Assembly (NCBI RefSeq): GCF_014595995.2
Contig: NZ_CP063989.1
Coordinates: 1,426,001-1,490,000, forward strand
Source of the DNA: Actinomyces respiraculi
GTDB lineage: Bacteria; Actinomycetota; Actinomycetes; Actinomycetales; Actinomycetaceae
Direction: 5' to 3'
Length of the DNA stretch: 64,000 nt
The position numbers and the translations under genes are program-made. The notes below the pieces were generated by a model. That model did no database searches. It saw nothing but the letters and a program-made list of their open reading frames with translations, and was not told where the DNA came from. Positions 1 through 8,984 of this stretch are shown here, piece by piece; within the stretch, counting starts at the first letter, position 1, and each line of letters begins with the position of its first letter.

Positions 1-454
1 CCTTGAGCAGGTCGGCGGGCAGGCCCAGGTCGCTGAAGGTGACCTCCTCGGGGGCCTTGTCCACCTGCTCCTCCTCGTCCTCGCCGTCGTCGACGAAGGG
101 GGCGTGGCCGTCAACCTCGTCCTCGTCGAGGTCCTCGGCACCGTCGTCCTCGACCTCCGCCTCGTCGTCGGGGTCCTCGGGGTCGTTCTCCTCAAGGGCG
201 AGGGCGGCGGCCGTGTCGACGTCGTCCTCCTCATCCTCGTGGTCGACGTCCTCCGGGTCCTCGGGGGAGTCGGAGGAGGCGGGGGTGTCGAAGGAGGAGG
301 CGGACTCGAAGGAGTCGGCGCAGGCCGCCGACGTCGAGTCCGTGGGGGAGGCGACGGCGTCGCCGTCGGTGCGGTTGACCTCGGCCTTGAAGAGGGCGTC
401 GAGGCTCAGGGGCCCGTCAGAGGGCGTAGTGCTGCCAGGGGTCATAGTGTTCAT
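1..454 (-). CDS. DEAD-box RNA helicase, N-terminal part (runs off the window start)
   Basis: The first 151 residues of a minus-strand protein are present. Residues 1-30 are ordinary; residues 65-135 are very rich in Asp and Glu (a disordered acidic arm). Then comes TFSDLGLPADLL around residues 139-150, which matches the Q-motif opening of bacterial DEAD-box ATP-dependent RNA helicases of the RhlE/CsdA kind. The P-loop and DEAD motifs lie outside the window, so the call rests on the Q-motif and the acidic arm, a layout common in actinobacterial helicases. Two ATGs are possible (454 and 445); the upstream one has a weak GGGAA nine bases ahead. It is transcribed away from aspS. The family would act in RNA unwinding, ribosome assembly or mRNA decay. 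Confidence 0.6.
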   Translation of the reverse strand, partial: MNTMTPGSTTPSDGPLSLDALFKAEVNRTDGDAVASPTDSTSAACADSFESASSFDTPASSDSPEDPEDVDHEDEEDDVDTAAALALEENDPEDPDDEAEVEDDGAEDLDEDEVDGHAPFVDDGEDEEEQVDKAPEEVTFSDLGLPADLLK

Positions 455-891
455 TGGTGTTGTTCCCGTATCCGGTCCGGTGCGGACCTGTCGCGAAGCG
501 TGGGGGAGGCTCGGTCGGCCCACCTCTTGCCGTACCGCACCCACCACACTCGCCCTGCACCTGGCTCGACACGATGGTCGACGATGGCTGATGGGCTTCA
601 CGCACAGACTCACGGGAACTGCCTGGTCGCCAAGGGCGGCGCAGCCCCGAACGGGGTTCACAGCACGGATCGCTCCGGGCAGTACTGTATCGGCCGTGCC
701 GGGGTTTGACAGCGGTCGACCCGGCCCGAGGTCGCAGGTCACACGTGATTCCGCTCTCTTGGAGGGGCTCCGCTCGTGTGGAGGGACGTGGTGCGGGCAC
801 GCGTACTATCGGCGTCGGCGCCCGCCCGTCTCGCGGTGCGCCCCGCCGGGCGCCGGGACCACGCGCCCCCAACGGAAGGACCACAGCGCCC
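455..891. other. Divergent intergenic region between helicase and aspS
   Basis: This stretch of about 440 bases has no convincing gene on either strand; reading frames through it lack family-like sequence. It should hold promoters for both flanking genes. A -10-like TACTAT lies at 804-809, about 80 bases before the aspS ATG. A TTGACA at 706-711 has no -10 at the right distance. A GGAAGGA stretch near 874-880 may be the aspS ribosome binding site, though rather far from the ATG. Confidence 0.4.
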
Positions 892-2685
892 ATGCTGCGC
901 ACCCGCCACGCAGGTTCCCTGCGCGTTGCCGACATCGGATCGACCGTCACCCTCACCGGCTGGGTTGATCGCCGCCGCGACCACGGAGGCGTCGCCTTCA
1001 TCGACCTGCGTGATGCCTCCGGCATCGCCCAGGTCGTCATCCGCGAGGATGTCGCCCACGACCTACGCTCGGAGTACGTGCTTCGTGTGACCGGCGAGGT
1101 CACCCGGCGCCCCGAGGGTAACGCCAACCCTCACCTGCCCACCGGCGAGGTCGAGGTCGTCGTCAACGACATCGAGATCCTCAACACGGCGGCCGCCCTG
1201 CCCTTCCAGGTCTCCGACCACGCCGAGGACGCGGGCCAGGTGGGCGAGGAGGCGCGTCTGCGCTACCGCTACCTCGACCTGCGCCGCTCGCCCATGCAGC
1301 ACGCCATCCGCCTGCGCTCGAAGGTCTCGCAGGCCGCGCGCGCCGTCCTGGCCCGCCACGACTTCGTCGAGATCGAGACCCCCACGCTCACCCGCTCGAC
1401 CCCGGAGGGGGCCCGCGACTTCCTCGTTCCGGCGCGCCTGGCCCCCGGCTCCTGGTACGCCCTGCCGCAGAGCCCCCAGCTCTTCAAGCAGCTGCTCATG
1501 GTTGCCGGCATGGAGCGCTACTACCAGATCGCGCGCTGCTACCGCGATGAGGACTTCCGGGCCGACCGCCAGCCCGAGTTCACCCAGCTCGACATCGAGA
1601 TGTCCTTCGTCGAGCAGGAGGACGTCATGCGTGTTGCGGAGGACGTCCTGAAGGAGGTGTGGGCCCTCATCGGCTACGACCTGACCACGCCTATCCCGCA
1701 CATGACGTACAAGGACGCCATGGAGCGCTACGGCACCGACAAGCCGGACCTGCGCTTCGGCCTCGAGCTCGTCGAGCTCACCGACTACTTCAAGGACACG
1801 ACCTTCCGGGTCTTCCACAGCGAGTACGTCGGTGCCGTCGTCATGCCCGGGGGCGCCTCGCAGTCGCGCCGCACTTTCGACGCCTGGCAGGACTGGGCCA
1901 AGCAGCGCGGCGCCAGGGGCCTGGCCTACGTCACCGTCTCCGAGACCGGTGAGCTCGGCGGCCCCGTCGCCAAGAACATCACCGAGGCCGAGCGTGCGGG
2001 CCTGGCCACGGCCACGGGTGCCCAGCCAGGTGACGCGATCTTCTTCGCCGCCGGCTCTGCCGAGGCCGCCCGGGCACTGCTGGGTGCGGCGCGTCTGGAG
2101 ATCGGTAAGCGCTGCGGCCTCATCGACGAGGACGCCTGGTCCTTCGTGTGGGTCGTTGACGCCCCCCTGTTCAAGCCCTCTGTGGCGGCGAAGGAGGAGG
2201 GCGACGTGGCGCTGGGCGCCTCGCCCTGGACGGCCGTGCACCACGCCTTCACCTCCCCGAAGCCGGAGTGGCTCGACACCTTCGACCAGGACCCGGGCCA
2301 CGCCCTGGCCTACGCCTACGACATCGTGTGCAACGGCAACGAGATCGGCGGCGGCTCGATCCGTATTCACCGCTCTGACGTCCAGAAGCGCGTCTTCGAC
2401 GTCATGGGGATCGGGGAGGATGAGGCCCGGGAGAAGTTCGGCTTCCTGCTCGACGCCTTCGCGTACGGTGCTCCGCCGCACGGCGGCATCGCCTTCGGCT
2501 GGGACCGCATCGTGAGCCTGCTGACCCATGCTGACTCCATCCGCGACGTCATCGCCTTCCCCAAGTCCGGTGGAGGCTACGACCCGCTGACCGAGGCGCC
2601 CGCCCCGATCACGGCGGAGCAGCGCAAGGAGGCCGGCGTCGACGCGCTCGTCGGCGAGGAGGCGCCCGCTCCTCAGGCCAGCTGA
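892..2685 (+). CDS. aspS: Aspartyl-tRNA synthetase
   Basis: This 597-residue class II synthetase charges tRNA-Asp with aspartate in the cytosol. The N-terminal OB fold for the anticodon is recognisable ([23 protein letters not shown] reads as the usual opening, residues about 19-41). Class II motif 2 appears as [16 protein letters not shown] near residues 219-234, and motif 3 as [11 protein letters not shown] near the C terminus. Length and the inserted GAD-like domain are those of bacterial AspRS. The ATG at 892 begins MLRTRHAG, as is usual in actinobacteria; an in-frame extension to 706 is low-complexity and not conserved-looking. The sequence alone does not settle whether the enzyme also charges tRNA-Asn. 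A strong hairpin follows at 2723-2770. Confidence 0.97.
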   Translation: MLRTRHAGSLRVADIGSTVTLTGWVDRRRDHGGVAFIDLRDASGIAQVVIREDVAHDLRSEYVLRVTGEVTRRPEGNANPHLPTGEVEVVVNDIEILNTAAALPFQVSDHAEDAGQVGEEARLRYRYLDLRRSPMQHAIRLRSKVSQAARAVLARHDFVEIETPTLTRSTPEGARDFLVPARLAPGSWYALPQSPQLFKQLLMVAGMERYYQIARCYRDEDFRADRQPEFTQLDIEMSFVEQEDVMRVAEDVLKEVWALIGYDLTTPIPHMTYKDAMERYGTDKPDLRFGLELVELTDYFKDTTFRVFHSEYVGAVVMPGGASQSRRTFDAWQDWAKQRGARGLAYVTVSETGELGGPVAKNITEAERAGLATATGAQPGDAIFFAAGSAEAARALLGAARLEIGKRCGLIDEDAWSFVWVVDAPLFKPSVAAKEEGDVALGASPWTAVHHAFTSPKPEWLDTFDQDPGHALAYAYDIVCNGNEIGGGSIRIHRSDVQKRVFDVMGIGEDEAREKFGFLLDAFAYGAPPHGGIAFGWDRIVSLLTHADSIRDVIAFPKSGGGYDPLTEAPAPITAEQRKEAGVDALVGEEAPAPQAS

Positions 2686-2722
2686 TCTCCACCGAGGAGT
2701 TGGAGGTCCACGTCGGGCTGGA

Positions 2723-2770
2723 CAGCATGGTGCCCCGGCTGCCGGTGATGGCAGCCGGGGCACCATGCTG
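2723..2770. terminator. Bidirectional terminator hairpin
   Basis: A perfect 21-base inverted repeat (arms 2723-2743 and 2750-2770) closes a 6-base loop. It lies between the convergent aspS and the His/Cys-rich gene, so it can end transcription from both sides. There is no U-tract, as is common in high-GC actinobacteria. Confidence 0.8.
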
Positions 2771-2821
2771 TGCTGTGAGGCCGGGGGTCTCAGGGCGAGG
2801 ACACCCCGGTCAGGCCTTGCG

Positions 2822-3145
2822 TCAGGCCGCGTGGGTGCAGGTCGCGCAGGTGCAGTCCTCGCACACGCAGGACGAGCAGGAGTCCGTGCAATGCTCGCAG
2901 GAGCAGGTGGCGTGGTTACAGGTGGGGCAAGTGCAGTCGGAGCACTCGCAGACCGCGCAGAGGTCGTTACAGTCCACGCACTCGCACACGGTGCACTCGT
3001 CGTAGTGGCCGGAGTCCTCACGGTGGGCGTGGCCATCGTGGAGGTAGTCGACGTGGTCGCCGTGGATGACGGCCATGTGCCCGCAGCCGGGACCGTGGGT
3101 GTGCGCGTGGGTCTCGGCGGGGTGGTGCGTGAGGGTGGCGGTCAT
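2822..3145 (-). CDS. His/Cys-rich small metal-binding protein, Zur-regulon type
   Basis: This 107-residue protein carries 15 His and 20 Cys. Residues 1-50 hold the His-rich part, including GHMAVIHGDHVDYLHDGH, which resembles a small conserved actinobacterial protein often found under zinc-uptake control. From residue about 50 to the end it becomes a run of CxC and CxxC units spaced like a metallothionein. It has no signal peptide or membrane segment. The start at 3145 has a good GGAGG five bases upstream. AT-rich Zur/Fur-like boxes sit in its upstream region. I infer a cytosolic zinc (or other soft metal) binding or buffering role. The His-rich part is family-like; the long Cys-rich tail looks unusual. 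Function is not proven by sequence. Confidence 0.65.
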   Translation of the reverse strand: MTATLTHHPAETHAHTHGPGCGHMAVIHGDHVDYLHDGHAHREDSGHYDECTVCECVDCNDLCAVCECSDCTCPTCNHATCSCEHCTDSCSSCVCEDCTCATCTHAA

Positions 3146-3209
3146 GGGAGCCTCCGTGTCTGGGCGGGGAATGCGTGGTACTCGCCCCGGTGGGACGCCT
3201 GCGCAATTA

Positions 3210-3320
3210 CGTTAACAATAACGAGAAATGCCTCGACGATACAAACATGAAAATGATTCTTCATTCATTTCCGCAATGAAAATCATTCTTACTCGCGGGC
3301 GATATGGTAATGAGAATCGA
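3210..3320. promoter_or_regulatory. Cluster of Zur/Fur-like operator boxes
   Basis: This AT-rich island sits in a GC-rich background between the His/Cys-rich gene and the YciO-like gene. TGAAAATGATTCTTCA (3248-3263) and TGAAAATCATTCTTA (3277-3291) match the AATGANAATCATT style of Zur/Fur boxes and start 29 bases apart. A weaker copy, AATGAGAATC, is at 3309-3318. A separate perfect repeat CGTTA-ACAA-TAACG is at 3210-3223. The layout suggests metal-dependent repression of the minus-strand gene, and possibly of the plus-strand gene. Confidence 0.6.
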
Positions 3321-3371
3321 CGTCATTCACGCGTGGGTGCGCGCGGCCCGCACCGGGGGCACAATGAGCCC

Positions 3372-3989
3372 ATGTCGCGCTACATCGAGCTCCACCCCGC
3401 CAACCCCCAGGCACGCCTCGTCGACAAGGTCGTTGACGTCATCAAGAACGGTGGCCTTGTCGCCTACCCGACCGACTCCGGCTACGCCCTGGCCTGTACC
3501 CCCGGCAACAAGGAGGGCCTGGACCGCATCCGCCAGATCCGCCAGCTCTCCGACAAGCACAACTTCACCTTCGTGTGTGCGGACTTCGCCCAGGCCGGCC
3601 CCCTGGCCATTGTCGGCAACAACGCCTTCCGCCTCATCAAGCGCCTGACCCCCGGCCCCTGGACCTTCATCCTCAAGGGCACCAAGGAGGTTCCGCGCAT
3701 GACCCTCAATCCGAAGAAGCACACCCTCGGCGTGCGCATCCCGGACCACGCCATCACGCAGGCGCTCGTCGCCGCCTACGGCACACCCCTGCTGTCCTCC
3801 ACCTTCATCCGCCCGGGCAACGAGATCCCCGAGACCAGCGGCTGGGAGATCGAGGACACCTTCGGCCACCTCATTGACGTCGTCATCGAGGGCCCCGTCG
3901 GCTCGACCGAGCCCACCACCGTTGTCGACCTCACCCAGGATGTGCCCGAGGTCGCCCGCGAGGGCGCGGGAGACACCAGCCTCCTGTAG
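3372..3989 (+). CDS. YciO/Sua5/YrdC-family protein (threonylcarbamoyl-AMP synthase-like)
   Basis: This 205-residue cytosolic protein is of the YrdC fold. Members bind dsRNA or tRNA, and Sua5/TsaC makes threonylcarbamoyl-AMP for tRNA t6A. The family core is visible: GGLVAYPTDSGYALAC near residues 27-42, RLTPGPWTFILKG near 92-104 and GVRIPDH near 120-126. Length and wording fit the YciO branch, whose exact role is less certain than TsaC. The ATG at 3372 starts MSRYIELHP; a CACAAT hexamer six bases upstream (3360-3365) would make a leaderless transcript. It faces the Zur-like boxes upstream and converges on the MMPL gene four bases downstream. Confidence 0.85.
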   Translation: MSRYIELHPANPQARLVDKVVDVIKNGGLVAYPTDSGYALACTPGNKEGLDRIRQIRQLSDKHNFTFVCADFAQAGPLAIVGNNAFRLIKRLTPGPWTFILKGTKEVPRMTLNPKKHTLGVRIPDHAITQALVAAYGTPLLSSTFIRPGNEIPETSGWEIEDTFGHLIDVVIEGPVGSTEPTTVVDLTQDVPEVAREGAGDTSLL

Positions 3990-3993
3990 AGCC

Positions 3994-6432
3994 TCAGGCC
4001 TGAGTGGCGGCCGCCCCGGAATCGTCGGCCGGCTGCCCCACACTCACGTCGGTGTCGACGTCGGCCCCGACGGCGACCGCATCGACGGCGACGGGCGCGT
4101 CAGCACGCGGCACCGACACCAGCGGCTCGGCCAGCCCGTAGCGCTCGACAACGGGCACCAGCCACGTCGGCAGCCACCAGTTCCACCCGCCCAGGAGGGA
4201 CATGGCGGCCGGCATGAGCAGCAGGCGCACGACCGTCGCGTCCACCGCCATGAGCACCGCCAGCGCGAGCGCCACCTGGTCGACGATGAGCAGGTCGGCG
4301 CTGACAAAGCTGAGGAACACGACGATGAGGATGGCCGCCGTCGTGCTCGTCAGACGGCCCGTGCGCTGCCACCCGGCCTCGACGGCCACGGCGTCGTTGC
4401 CCGAGCGCCCGCGGTGCGCCGCCACCCCGTCCAGCAGGAAGAGGTCGTCATCGGTCACCAGCCCCAGACCGACACCGATGACGACGGCGACGGCGTAGGC
4501 CTCCACACCGCCCAGCGGCTCAAAGCCGAGGAGGCCCGACAGGTGTCCCTCCTGGAACACCCACGTCATCACGCCGTAGCTCGCCAGCACCGACATCGTG
4601 TTGACCAGCAGCGTCTTGACCGGCACCACGAGCGAGCCCGTCGTCAGCAGCATGAGGATGATGAGCACGAGGGAGAAGACGATGACCACCCAGGGCAGCG
4701 CGCCCGTGATCGCGTCCTGCAGGTCCACCTGGGCCGCGGCCTGGCCGGTGACCCACATGTCCGCCGGGGCCGCCAGGGCGCGCACCGCCCGCACAGCCGC
4801 CTCCGCCTCGGTGGTGGCGCCCTCGCCCTCGAGCTCGAGGTACACCACCGTGTACTCGCCCGCCGTCGCGGTGCGCAGGATCGAGGTCACGCCATCGACG
4901 TGAGCCACCTGACTGTTGATGAAGGCGGTTGCGCGCTCCCCGGCCTGCGCCAGCACAACAGTGGCGTCCGCGTCCTGCGCAGCCGGGTAGGAGGCCTTGA
5001 GCGTCTCAAGGTGGACGGCCTGGTCGGAGGAGGCCGGCAGCAGGTCATCGTTGGAGACGAGCACATGCAGGTGACGGGCGGGGGAGGCGAGCACCACGAG
5101 GATGACGAGGGAAACCGCCAGCGCCACCCACGGCACCCGCTGGATGAGCCCAACCGTGTGCGAGAACACGCCCTTGTCGCGCACAATGTCCCCGATCGAC
5201 GAGCGCAGGCTCCGCAGCGGCACCACGCGGCGCAGCGGAGAGGGACGGTGCAGCTTCCTGCCAACCAGCGCCACCAGCGCCGGCGCGAGTGACAAGCACA
5301 CGACGGTGGCGATGGCGACGGCGGCGATGCCTGCCTGCGCGATGGCGCGCAGGACGTCGGTGCCGATGAGCATCAGCCCCAGCAGGGCCACGATCATCGT
5401 CAACGACGCGAACAAGATGGTGCGGCCCGTGCTCATGAGCGTGAGCACCAGAGCCTGCGTCATGGGGGAGGAGCGGCGACGACGACGGCGCTCTGCGCGT
5501 CCCGTGCGGCCCCGCTCCTTGGGCGAGTCCACCCCCTCGCTCTGGCGCAGATGGGCCAGCTCCTCGCGGAAGTGTGTGGTCAGGACGAAGCCGTAGTCCG
5601 TGGCCAGCGCCAGGGCGATGATGGCCGTCACCGACAGGATGAAGGCGGGCAGCTCGACGGACAGGCTCAGCACCCACAGGGCCCCCAGGCTCAGCAGGAG
5701 CGTGGTCACCGCCGTGGCCACGGGCACCAGCGCCGGCAGGACAGCCCCGAAAACGAGAATCATGAGGAGCAGGACGAGGGGCAGCGCGATGAGCAGGCCG
5801 ACGAGCACGTCCCGCCAGGCCTGGTCGACGACGGCCTGCTCGCGCAGGCCCTCATGGGAGACGATGCCTGACGCCCCCGGGCTCAACCCGGACAGTTCAC
5901 CGGGGATCCTCTCGAGCCTGGCCTGGACGCGCGAGACCGTCTCGGCGAGGTCATGCGCGTACGCCTTGTCCTCCTTGCCTGCCACCTCAGTGCCATTGGG
6001 GTCCACTGAGACCACGATGAGGAAGCCGTCGAGGTCCTTGGAGGCGAGCGCCTGGGCGGCCGGCTCCTCGAGCATGCCGGGCACGACGAAGGGGTCGAGC
6101 ACGTTCGTCTCACCGACGATGGCCACAAGGTCCCTGTGGGCGTTCCCAAGGGCGTAGGCCACCGCCTCCTGGCGCGCAAGCGTGGAGATATCAACCCCGG
6201 TGACGAGCAGGCTCACGGTCTGGCCGTCACCGGACAGGGCCGCGATGATCTCCTGGCCGTCCCTCGACTCGCTGCCCCCGGGAGCCCCGGTCTCACCGAC
6301 CAGGCGGCTCGTGAGCGAGCCGGCGCCCAGGCCCGTGGCGGCGACCGTCAGCGCCAGGAGCGCGATGACCACCCACGCGGCGACGACGAGGGAAGCGTCC
6401 TTAACAACGCGTCGGGAGAGCCAGTGGAGCAC
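3994..6432 (-). CDS. MMPL-family RND transporter
   Basis: This large membrane protein (about 812 residues from the GTG at 6432; an ATG at 6477 would add 15) has two repeated halves, each with one N-terminal membrane helix, a periplasm-side domain and a bundle of five helices. MMPL proteins export lipids or other hydrophobic compounds using the proton gradient. The first half keeps the conserved Asp-Tyr pair and FREEL motif (ATDYGFVLTTHFREEL). In the second half the usual MDYEVFLL reads VTDDDLFLL, so the tyrosine partner is replaced. The end has the family DATVVRLLLMPAAMSLLG and WNWWLP. An extra charged cytosolic loop (ERGRTGRAERRRRRR) follows the first bundle. No substrate can be assigned. 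It diverges from rarA and no clear ribosome binding site is seen. Confidence 0.85.
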   Translation of the reverse strand: MLHWLSRRVVKDASLVVAAWVVIALLALTVAATGLGAGSLTSRLVGETGAPGGSESRDGQEIIAALSGDGQTVSLLVTGVDISTLARQEAVAYALGNAHRDLVAIVGETNVLDPFVVPGMLEEPAAQALASKDLDGFLIVVSVDPNGTEVAGKEDKAYAHDLAETVSRVQARLERIPGELSGLSPGASGIVSHEGLREQAVVDQAWRDVLVGLLIALPLVLLLMILVFGAVLPALVPVATAVTTLLLSLGALWVLSLSVELPAFILSVTAIIALALATDYGFVLTTHFREELAHLRQSEGVDSPKERGRTGRAERRRRRRSSPMTQALVLTLMSTGRTILFASLTMIVALLGLMLIGTDVLRAIAQAGIAAVAIATVVCLSLAPALVALVGRKLHRPSPLRRVVPLRSLRSSIGDIVRDKGVFSHTVGLIQRVPWVALAVSLVILVVLASPARHLHVLVSNDDLLPASSDQAVHLETLKASYPAAQDADATVVLAQAGERATAFINSQVAHVDGVTSILRTATAGEYTVVYLELEGEGATTEAEAAVRAVRALAAPADMWVTGQAAAQVDLQDAITGALPWVVIVFSLVLIILMLLTTGSLVVPVKTLLVNTMSVLASYGVMTWVFQEGHLSGLLGFEPLGGVEAYAVAVVIGVGLGLVTDDDLFLLDGVAAHRGRSGNDAVAVEAGWQRTGRLTSTTAAILIVVFLSFVSADLLIVDQVALALAVLMAVDATVVRLLLMPAAMSLLGGWNWWLPTWLVPVVERYGLAEPLVSVPRADAPVAVDAVAVGADVDTDVSVGQPADDSGAAATQA

Positions 6433-6539
6433 CAGGCCATTCTTACAGACACCGGCACGCGCCACCGGGCCAGGCACGCGGTCGGCGGGGTGCCGCGACG
6501 GACCGGGGCGGACCGGGCGACGGGCAACGAGAGGATCGA

Positions 6540-6545
6540 TAGGAT
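6540..6545 (+). promoter_or_regulatory. -10 element placing rarA transcript start at its GTG
   Basis: TAGGAT is followed by six bases and then the rarA GTG at 6552. This spacing would start the RNA on or next to the start codon (leaderless). No good -35 is seen. The absence of a Shine-Dalgarno sequence before rarA agrees. Confidence 0.45.
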
Positions 6546-6551
6546 CGCCGA

Positions 6552-7949
6552 GTGGACCTCTTTGACAGCGTCGGCACGGACGACGTCGGCCTGCCCGTGG
6601 ACACGCACGCGCCCCTGGCAGTGCGCATGCGCCCGCGCAACCTGTCCGAGCTCGTGGGCCAGGATCACCTGCTCACACCCGGCTCACCCCTCCAACGCCT
6701 CGTCTCACCCGACGACCCCGGCTCCGGGCAGGGCGCCGGAGTCTCGTCAGTCATCCTGTGGGGGCCGCCCGGCACCGGCAAGACGACCCTCGCCTACCTC
6801 GTCGCCCGCGGTAGCGGCCGACGCTTCGTCGAGCTCTCGGCGGTCACCGCCGGGGTCAAGGACGTGCGCGCCGTCGTCGAGGAGGCACGACGGCGGCTGA
6901 CCGCCTCGGGGGAGGAGACCGTCCTCTTCGTCGACGAGGTCCACCGCTTCTCGCGCTCCCAGCAGGATGCCCTGCTGCCCAGCGTTGAGAACCGCTGGGT
7001 CACCCTCATGGCCGCCACGACCGAGAACCCCAGCTTCTCGGTCGTCTCCCCACTGCTGTCACGTTCGCTACTGCTGACTCTGCACCCGCTCGGGGCCGAC
7101 GACGTGCGCACCCTCGTTGAGCGGGCCGTCGCCGACAGCCGGGGACTGGGCGGGCGGGTGCGTCTCGACGACGACGCCCGTGAGCAGATCGTGCGCATGG
7201 CCGGCTCCGACGCCCGCAAGTCCCTCACCATCCTGGAGGCCGCAGCCGGCGCCGTCCTCGCCGCCGCCCCACATCAGGCGGACGACGACGGGTCCCCGAC
7301 GGTCGCGGCCCTCACCCTGGCCGACGTCGAGCAGGCCGCCGACGTCGCCGCCGTGCGCTACGACCGTCAGGGCGACCAGCACTACGACGTCATCAGCGCC
7401 TTCATCAAGTCCATGCGCGGCTCCGACCCCGACGCCACCCTGCACTACCTCGCCCGGATGCTCGCCGCGGGGGAGGACCCCCGGTTCATCGCCCGCCGCA
7501 TCACCATCCACGCCGCCGAGGACGTCGGCCTGGCCGACCCCACCGTCCTGTCCACCGCGGTCGCCGCCCAGCAGGCCGTCGCCCTCATCGGCATGCCCGA
7601 GGCCCGGCTCGTCCTGGCCGAGGCGGCCCTGGCGGTTGCCACCGCACCCAAGTCCAACGCGGTGACCGTGGGCATCTCGCGGGCCTGCGCCGACGTCGCC
7701 GCAGGCAAGGCGGGGCAGGTGCCCGTGCACCTGCGCGACTCCCACTACGCCGGTGCCCAGCGCCTGGGGCACGGCGCCGACTACCGCTACCCCCACGACT
7801 ACCCGCACGGCGTCGTCGCCCAGCAGTACCTGCCTGACGAGCTCGCCGGGCAGCGCTACTACGAGCCCACAGGCAACGGCTTTGAGAAGCAGATCGCCAC
7901 CCGCCTTGAGGCCGTGCGCCGGATCCTTCACGACGGGACCGCCCGATGA
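6552..7949 (+). CDS. rarA: Replication-associated recombination protein A (AAA+ ATPase)
   Basis: This 465-residue AAA+ protein of the RarA/MgsA/WRNIP1 family acts at stalled replication forks. Walker [10 protein letters not shown] is at residues 71-79 and Walker B VLFVDEVH at about 124-131; sensor 1 reads ATTENP soon after. The C-terminal part, with [18 protein letters not shown] and [15 protein letters not shown], is the RarA-specific tetramerisation region. The GTG start at 6552 gives MDLFDSVG and follows a -10 element by six bases. Its stop overlaps the ATG of the next gene by four bases (ATGA), so the permease is translationally coupled to it. Confidence 0.95.
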   Translation: MDLFDSVGTDDVGLPVDTHAPLAVRMRPRNLSELVGQDHLLTPGSPLQRLVSPDDPGSGQGAGVSSVILWGPPGTGKTTLAYLVARGSGRRFVELSAVTAGVKDVRAVVEEARRRLTASGEETVLFVDEVHRFSRSQQDALLPSVENRWVTLMAATTENPSFSVVSPLLSRSLLLTLHPLGADDVRTLVERAVADSRGLGGRVRLDDDAREQIVRMAGSDARKSLTILEAAAGAVLAAAPHQADDDGSPTVAALTLADVEQAADVAAVRYDRQGDQHYDVISAFIKSMRGSDPDATLHYLARMLAAGEDPRFIARRITIHAAEDVGLADPTVLSTAVAAQQAVALIGMPEARLVLAEAALAVATAPKSNAVTVGISRACADVAAGKAGQVPVHLRDSHYAGAQRLGHGADYRYPHDYPHGVVAQQYLPDELAGQRYYEPTGNGFEKQIATRLEAVRRILHDGTAR

Positions 7950-8794
7950 GCACCCCTGCACCCGCCGGGCGCCCGTCCGCCCGCACCACACTGCTCGTGC
8001 TCACCACGGGCCTGGCGGCCGGATTCCTCGCCGGCTTGTTCGGCGTCGGCGGCGGCCTCATCATCGTGCCCGCGCTCATGACCGTCCTCGACATGGACCA
8101 GCGCCGCGCGGCCGCCACCTCACTGGCCGCCATCGTCGTCACCGCCGCCGTCGGCACCATCTCCTACGCCCAGCGCGGCGAGGTCTCGCTGGCGGCCTTC
8201 GCCATCGTGAGCGTGGGCTCCCTGGCCGGGGCGCCGCTGGGCACCCGGCTGCTGCGGCGCCTGCCCCACAGGGTCTTGCCGTGGGTCTTCGTCGGCTTCA
8301 CCCTCATCGTCATCGTCTCCCAGCAGCTGCGCTCACCGGTGCGCGAGGCCGCGCTCATCCTCGACCCATTGCGGGCAGTCGGCCTCGTCGCCGTCGGACT
8401 GGTGGCAGGGATCCTGGCCGGGCTGGTGGGTGTGGGAGGCGGCGGTGTCATCGTGCCCGGCCTGCAGCTCGCCGTCGGCGTCGGCGACCTCCTGGCCCGC
8501 GGAACCTCCCTGCTCATCATGATCCCCACCGCGGCGGCCGGCACCTGGTCGAACCTGCGTCACGGCACGGTGGACCTGCGCGTCGGCCTGCTCGTCGGCG
8601 CAGCCGCCGTCGTGGCCGCGCCACTGGGCACCCGGGCGGCCGCAGCCCTGAGCCCCGCCGCCGGCAACGTGCTGTTCAACGTCTTCCTCGTGTGCGTCGT
8701 GCTCAACATGCTCCTCAAGGAACGCGCCCGCCTGCGCCGACAGGCGCGCGAGGCCCCGGGCGAGGACAGTGCCGACGAGCAGGCCGGAGCCTGA
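7946..8794 (+). CDS. TauE/SafE-family (DUF81) membrane permease
   Basis: This 282-residue integral membrane protein has about eight helices in two halves. Each half carries the family glycine-rich motif: [16 protein letters not shown] near residues 31-46 and [16 protein letters not shown] near 160-175. The family exports sulfite, sulfonates or related organic anions, but the substrate cannot be read from the sequence. It overlaps the end of rarA by four bases, though nothing else links the two functionally. The tail after residue 255 is charged and cytosolic. About 190 bases separate it from rpsD, so it probably ends the rarA unit. Confidence 0.88.
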   Translation: MSTPAPAGRPSARTTLLVLTTGLAAGFLAGLFGVGGGLIIVPALMTVLDMDQRRAAATSLAAIVVTAAVGTISYAQRGEVSLAAFAIVSVGSLAGAPLGTRLLRRLPHRVLPWVFVGFTLIVIVSQQLRSPVREAALILDPLRAVGLVAVGLVAGILAGLVGVGGGGVIVPGLQLAVGVGDLLARGTSLLIMIPTAAAGTWSNLRHGTVDLRVGLLVGAAAVVAAPLGTRAAAALSPAAGNVLFNVFLVCVVLNMLLKERARLRRQAREAPGEDSADEQAGA

Positions 8795-8984
8795 GGAACC
8801 GGTCACACGGGCCGGTTGCGGCTCGCCGCAGCGCCCGTCAACCGCTAGTGTTCCCGGGTCGCCGTCGTACGGGCACGCACCGTGCGCGGCGCCCCTGGGG
8901 TCCTGGCCCATCCATGTGGCTGACCCCGCGCCCCGAGCACCCGCACGGGGCGTGCGATCACTCCGACAGGAAGAAGAGACGAGC

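Noticed and set aside
3..709. Plus-strand Ser/Arg-rich and Val/Gly-rich open frames at the window start
   Set aside because: They are antisense to the acidic arm of the helicase, which has a recognisable Q-motif.
706..735. TTGACA at 706-711 as -35 of aspS
   Set aside because: No -10-like sequence lies 16-19 bases downstream.
2723..2770. Long perfect inverted repeat considered as insertion sequence ends
   Set aside because: Arms are separated by six bases with no transposase; it fits a convergent terminator.
1063..3036. Minus-strand frame opposite aspS running into the Cys-rich gene
   Set aside because: aspS is certain, and the frame ignores the perfect terminator at 2723-2770.
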